From contig JAQBRK010000046.1 in assembly GCA_028286505.1 (NCBI GenBank), positions 1-7,176 on the forward strand: 7,176 nucleotides of DNA, written 5' to 3'. The translations under genes were made by a program, and so were the position numbers. Origin of the DNA: Parcubacteria group bacterium (GTDB taxonomy: Bacteria > Patescibacteriota > Minisyncoccia > Phycocordibacterales > Phycocordibacteraceae). Below the pieces are notes generated by a model. The model worked only from the letters and a program-made list of their open reading frames with translations. It made no database searches and was not told where the DNA came from. This document shows, piece after piece, positions 6,082 through 7,176 of the stretch (its first letter is position 1; each line of letters starts with the position of its first letter).

Positions 6082-7140
6082 ATGGCTCGTCTCCGTTTCT
6101 CTCGTAACTCGCTTTTCTCAAGCGATATCGGTATCGACCTCGGTACGGCGAATACGCTGGTGTACGTGCGCGGCCGCGGCATCGTCATCAACGAACCGTC
6201 CGTCGTTGCGATGAATGACAAGACGGGGCAGGTGGTCGCGGTCGGCGCCGTCGCGAAAGCGATGCTCGGCAAGACACCGCCGCACATTCGGGCCGTCCGA
6301 CCGCTCTCGCATGGCGTCATCTCCGACTTCGAAGTGACCGAAGAGCTGCTTGCGTACCTTATCAATAAGGCGCAGGGCGGACGCTCGCGACTTCTCGGTC
6401 CGCGCGTCGTTATTGGCGTACCGACCGGCGTAACGAACGTGGAAAGCCGTGCGGTGCGCGACGCCGCGCTTACCGCGGGCGCTCGCGAGGTGTACATCAT
6501 GGAAGAACCGATGGCGGGCGCCATCGGTGCGAAGCTTCCCATCAATGACGCCGTCGGCACCATGGTGCTCGATATTGGGGGCGGCACGACCGACATCGCG
6601 GTACTCGCGCTCGGAGGAACGGTGGCGAGCAAATCGTCGCAAGTTGCCGGAGACCGTTTCAACGAGAACATCGCGGACTTCATACGAAGCGAATTCCAGC
6701 TCGCGGTCGGCGAGAAGACGGCGGAAGATACGAAAATCGCCATCGGCTCCGTACTGCCGCTTGATGAGCCGCTCGAGCGCGCGGTGCGCGGACGCGACCT
6801 TGCAACCGGCCTCCCGCGTGAAATAGTTCTCACCGACGTACATATTCGCGAAGCGCTTTCACCCTCGCTCGACAGCCTCATGGAAGCGATGCGCGAAGTC
6901 ATCGAAGCGACCCCGCCCGAACTCCTTTCCGACGTGTTGCAGCACGGGGTCACGGTCTTCGGTGGTGGTGCGCTGCTGCGGGGACTGCCGGAACTCCTCG
7001 CGAAAATGCTCGGCGTGCCGGTACACATCGCAGCCGACCCGCTCACGGCCGTGGTGCGTGGCACCGGTATCGTAACGGAAGACCCTCGTCCGTGGGCTGA
7101 AGCTTTTATGCATGAAGATGCCATCCTCTCGGACCGGTAG
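6082..7140 (+). CDS. mreB: Rod-shape determining protein MreB
   Basis: MreB is a bacterial actin homologue that forms ATP-dependent filaments under the membrane and guides lateral wall synthesis in rod-shaped cells. Starting at 6082 the protein has 352 residues, slightly longer than the usual 335-347. Phosphate 1 motif: DIGIDLGTANTLVYV at 15-29. EEPMAGAIGA at 141-150 is the connect region, with its conserved Glu. Phosphate 2 motif: LDIGGGTTDIAVL at 163-175. Adenosine motif: FGGGALLRGLPELL at 293-306. The short basic and hydrophobic N-terminus (MARLRFSRNSLF) could be the membrane-touching amphipathic segment. A longer frame from 5968 overlaps proS and adds 38 residues unlike MreB, so it was rejected. 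The start is 2 bp after the proS stop with no ribosome binding site, pointing to coupled translation. Presence of mreB suggests a rod or elongated cell, but no mreC or mreD is visible here. Confidence 0.96.
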   Translation: MARLRFSRNSLFSSDIGIDLGTANTLVYVRGRGIVINEPSVVAMNDKTGQVVAVGAVAKAMLGKTPPHIRAVRPLSHGVISDFEVTEELLAYLINKAQGGRSRLLGPRVVIGVPTGVTNVESRAVRDAALTAGAREVYIMEEPMAGAIGAKLPINDAVGTMVLDIGGGTTDIAVLALGGTVASKSSQVAGDRFNENIADFIRSEFQLAVGEKTAEDTKIAIGSVLPLDEPLERAVRGRDLATGLPREIVLTDVHIREALSPSLDSLMEAMREVIEATPPELLSDVLQHGVTVFGGGALLRGLPELLAKMLGVPVHIAADPLTAVVRGTGIVTEDPRPWAEAFMHEDAILSDR

Positions 7141-7146
7141 GGCCTC

Positions 7147-7153
7147 AAGGAGG
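7147..7153 (+). promoter_or_regulatory. Strong ribosome binding sequence (AAGGAGG)
   Basis: AAGGAGG, a perfect anti-16S complement, ends 4 bases before an ATG at 7158 and 6 bases before a GTG at 7160. It is the strongest such site in the window and suggests that a further gene begins at the right edge. It could also be chance, since a hairpin follows at once. Confidence 0.4.
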
Positions 7154-7171
7154 CGGAATGTGCTCATTCCG
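7154..7171 (+). repeat. Inverted repeat at the window edge (hairpin)
   Basis: CGGAATG (7154-7160) and CATTCCG (7165-7171) are perfect reverse complements around the 4-base loop TGCT. The repeat begins 13 bases after the mreB stop, similar to where the other two hairpin terminators sit after their genes. No T tract is visible in the last 5 bases. It may be a terminator cut by the window edge, or an mRNA hairpin that hides a start codon. Confidence 0.45.
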
Positions 7172-7176
7172 TCGGG
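7158..7176 (+). CDS. Possible start of the next gene (only about 6 codons visible)
   Basis: An ATG at 7158 follows AAGGAGG with a 4-base gap and reads MCSFRR to the window edge. If real, it is the next gene of the proS-mreB unit; mreC commonly follows mreB, but six residues cannot show that. The ATG lies inside a perfect inverted repeat, which argues either for regulated initiation or against a gene here. Confidence 0.25.

Noticed and set aside
6069..7148. Long open frame of 359 codons on the - strand opposite mreB
   Set aside because: It is rich in Ser, Arg and Pro and mirrors the codon pattern of GC-rich mreB; mreB itself has all family motifs, so this is a shadow.
1..7176. Search for CRISPR arrays, tRNA or rRNA genes, insertion sequences and attachment sites
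   Set aside because: No regularly spaced repeats, cloverleaf-like sequence, transposase motif or flanking terminal repeats were seen by eye; genes fill nearly the whole window.

Overview
The window looks like a compact bacterial core-genome segment, most likely from a Candidate Phyla Radiation (Patescibacteria/Parcubacteria-type) genome. This assignment is an inference. It rests on the order frr, rseP, proS, mreB with very tight spacing, a short prolyl-tRNA synthetase without the editing insertion, weak use of Shine-Dalgarno sequences, and several proteins I cannot place in a family. All recognisable genes lie on the + strand. Every stop codon is TAG or TAA, so the standard code reads through every gene cleanly.

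Layout. (1) Bases 2-286 are the 3' end of an unrecognised helical protein. (2) Bases 348-731 encode a small predicted lipoprotein with its own extended -10 promoter, closed by a GC-rich hairpin at 752-773. (3) Bases 818-4037 form a three-gene operon: ribosome recycling factor (frr), a sigma-70 family factor with a long unrecognised N-terminal part, and an RseP-type site-2 protease. Each downstream gene starts exactly 2 bp after the previous stop. (4) Bases 4143-4766 encode an orphan 207-residue protein, followed by a hairpin terminator at 4776-4802. (5) Bases 4847-7140 hold proS and mreB, again 2 bp apart. (6) The last 20 bases carry a strong ribosome-binding sequence and a possible next start codon inside a small inverted repeat.

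The genes cover translation (recycling and prolyl-tRNA charging), transcription (sigma factor), membrane proteolysis (RseP) and cell shape (MreB). In many bacteria frr is followed by uppS, cdsA and dxr before rseP and proS. Here the sigma gene fills that interval.

The most interesting element is the sigma factor. Its region 4.2 is close to that of a primary sigma factor. In region 2.3/2.4, however, the aromatic and polar residues that open and read the -10 element are replaced, and about 230 residues of unknown character precede region 1.2. Both operon heads, frr and proS, have a -10 box so close to the ATG that their mRNAs should be leaderless or nearly so.
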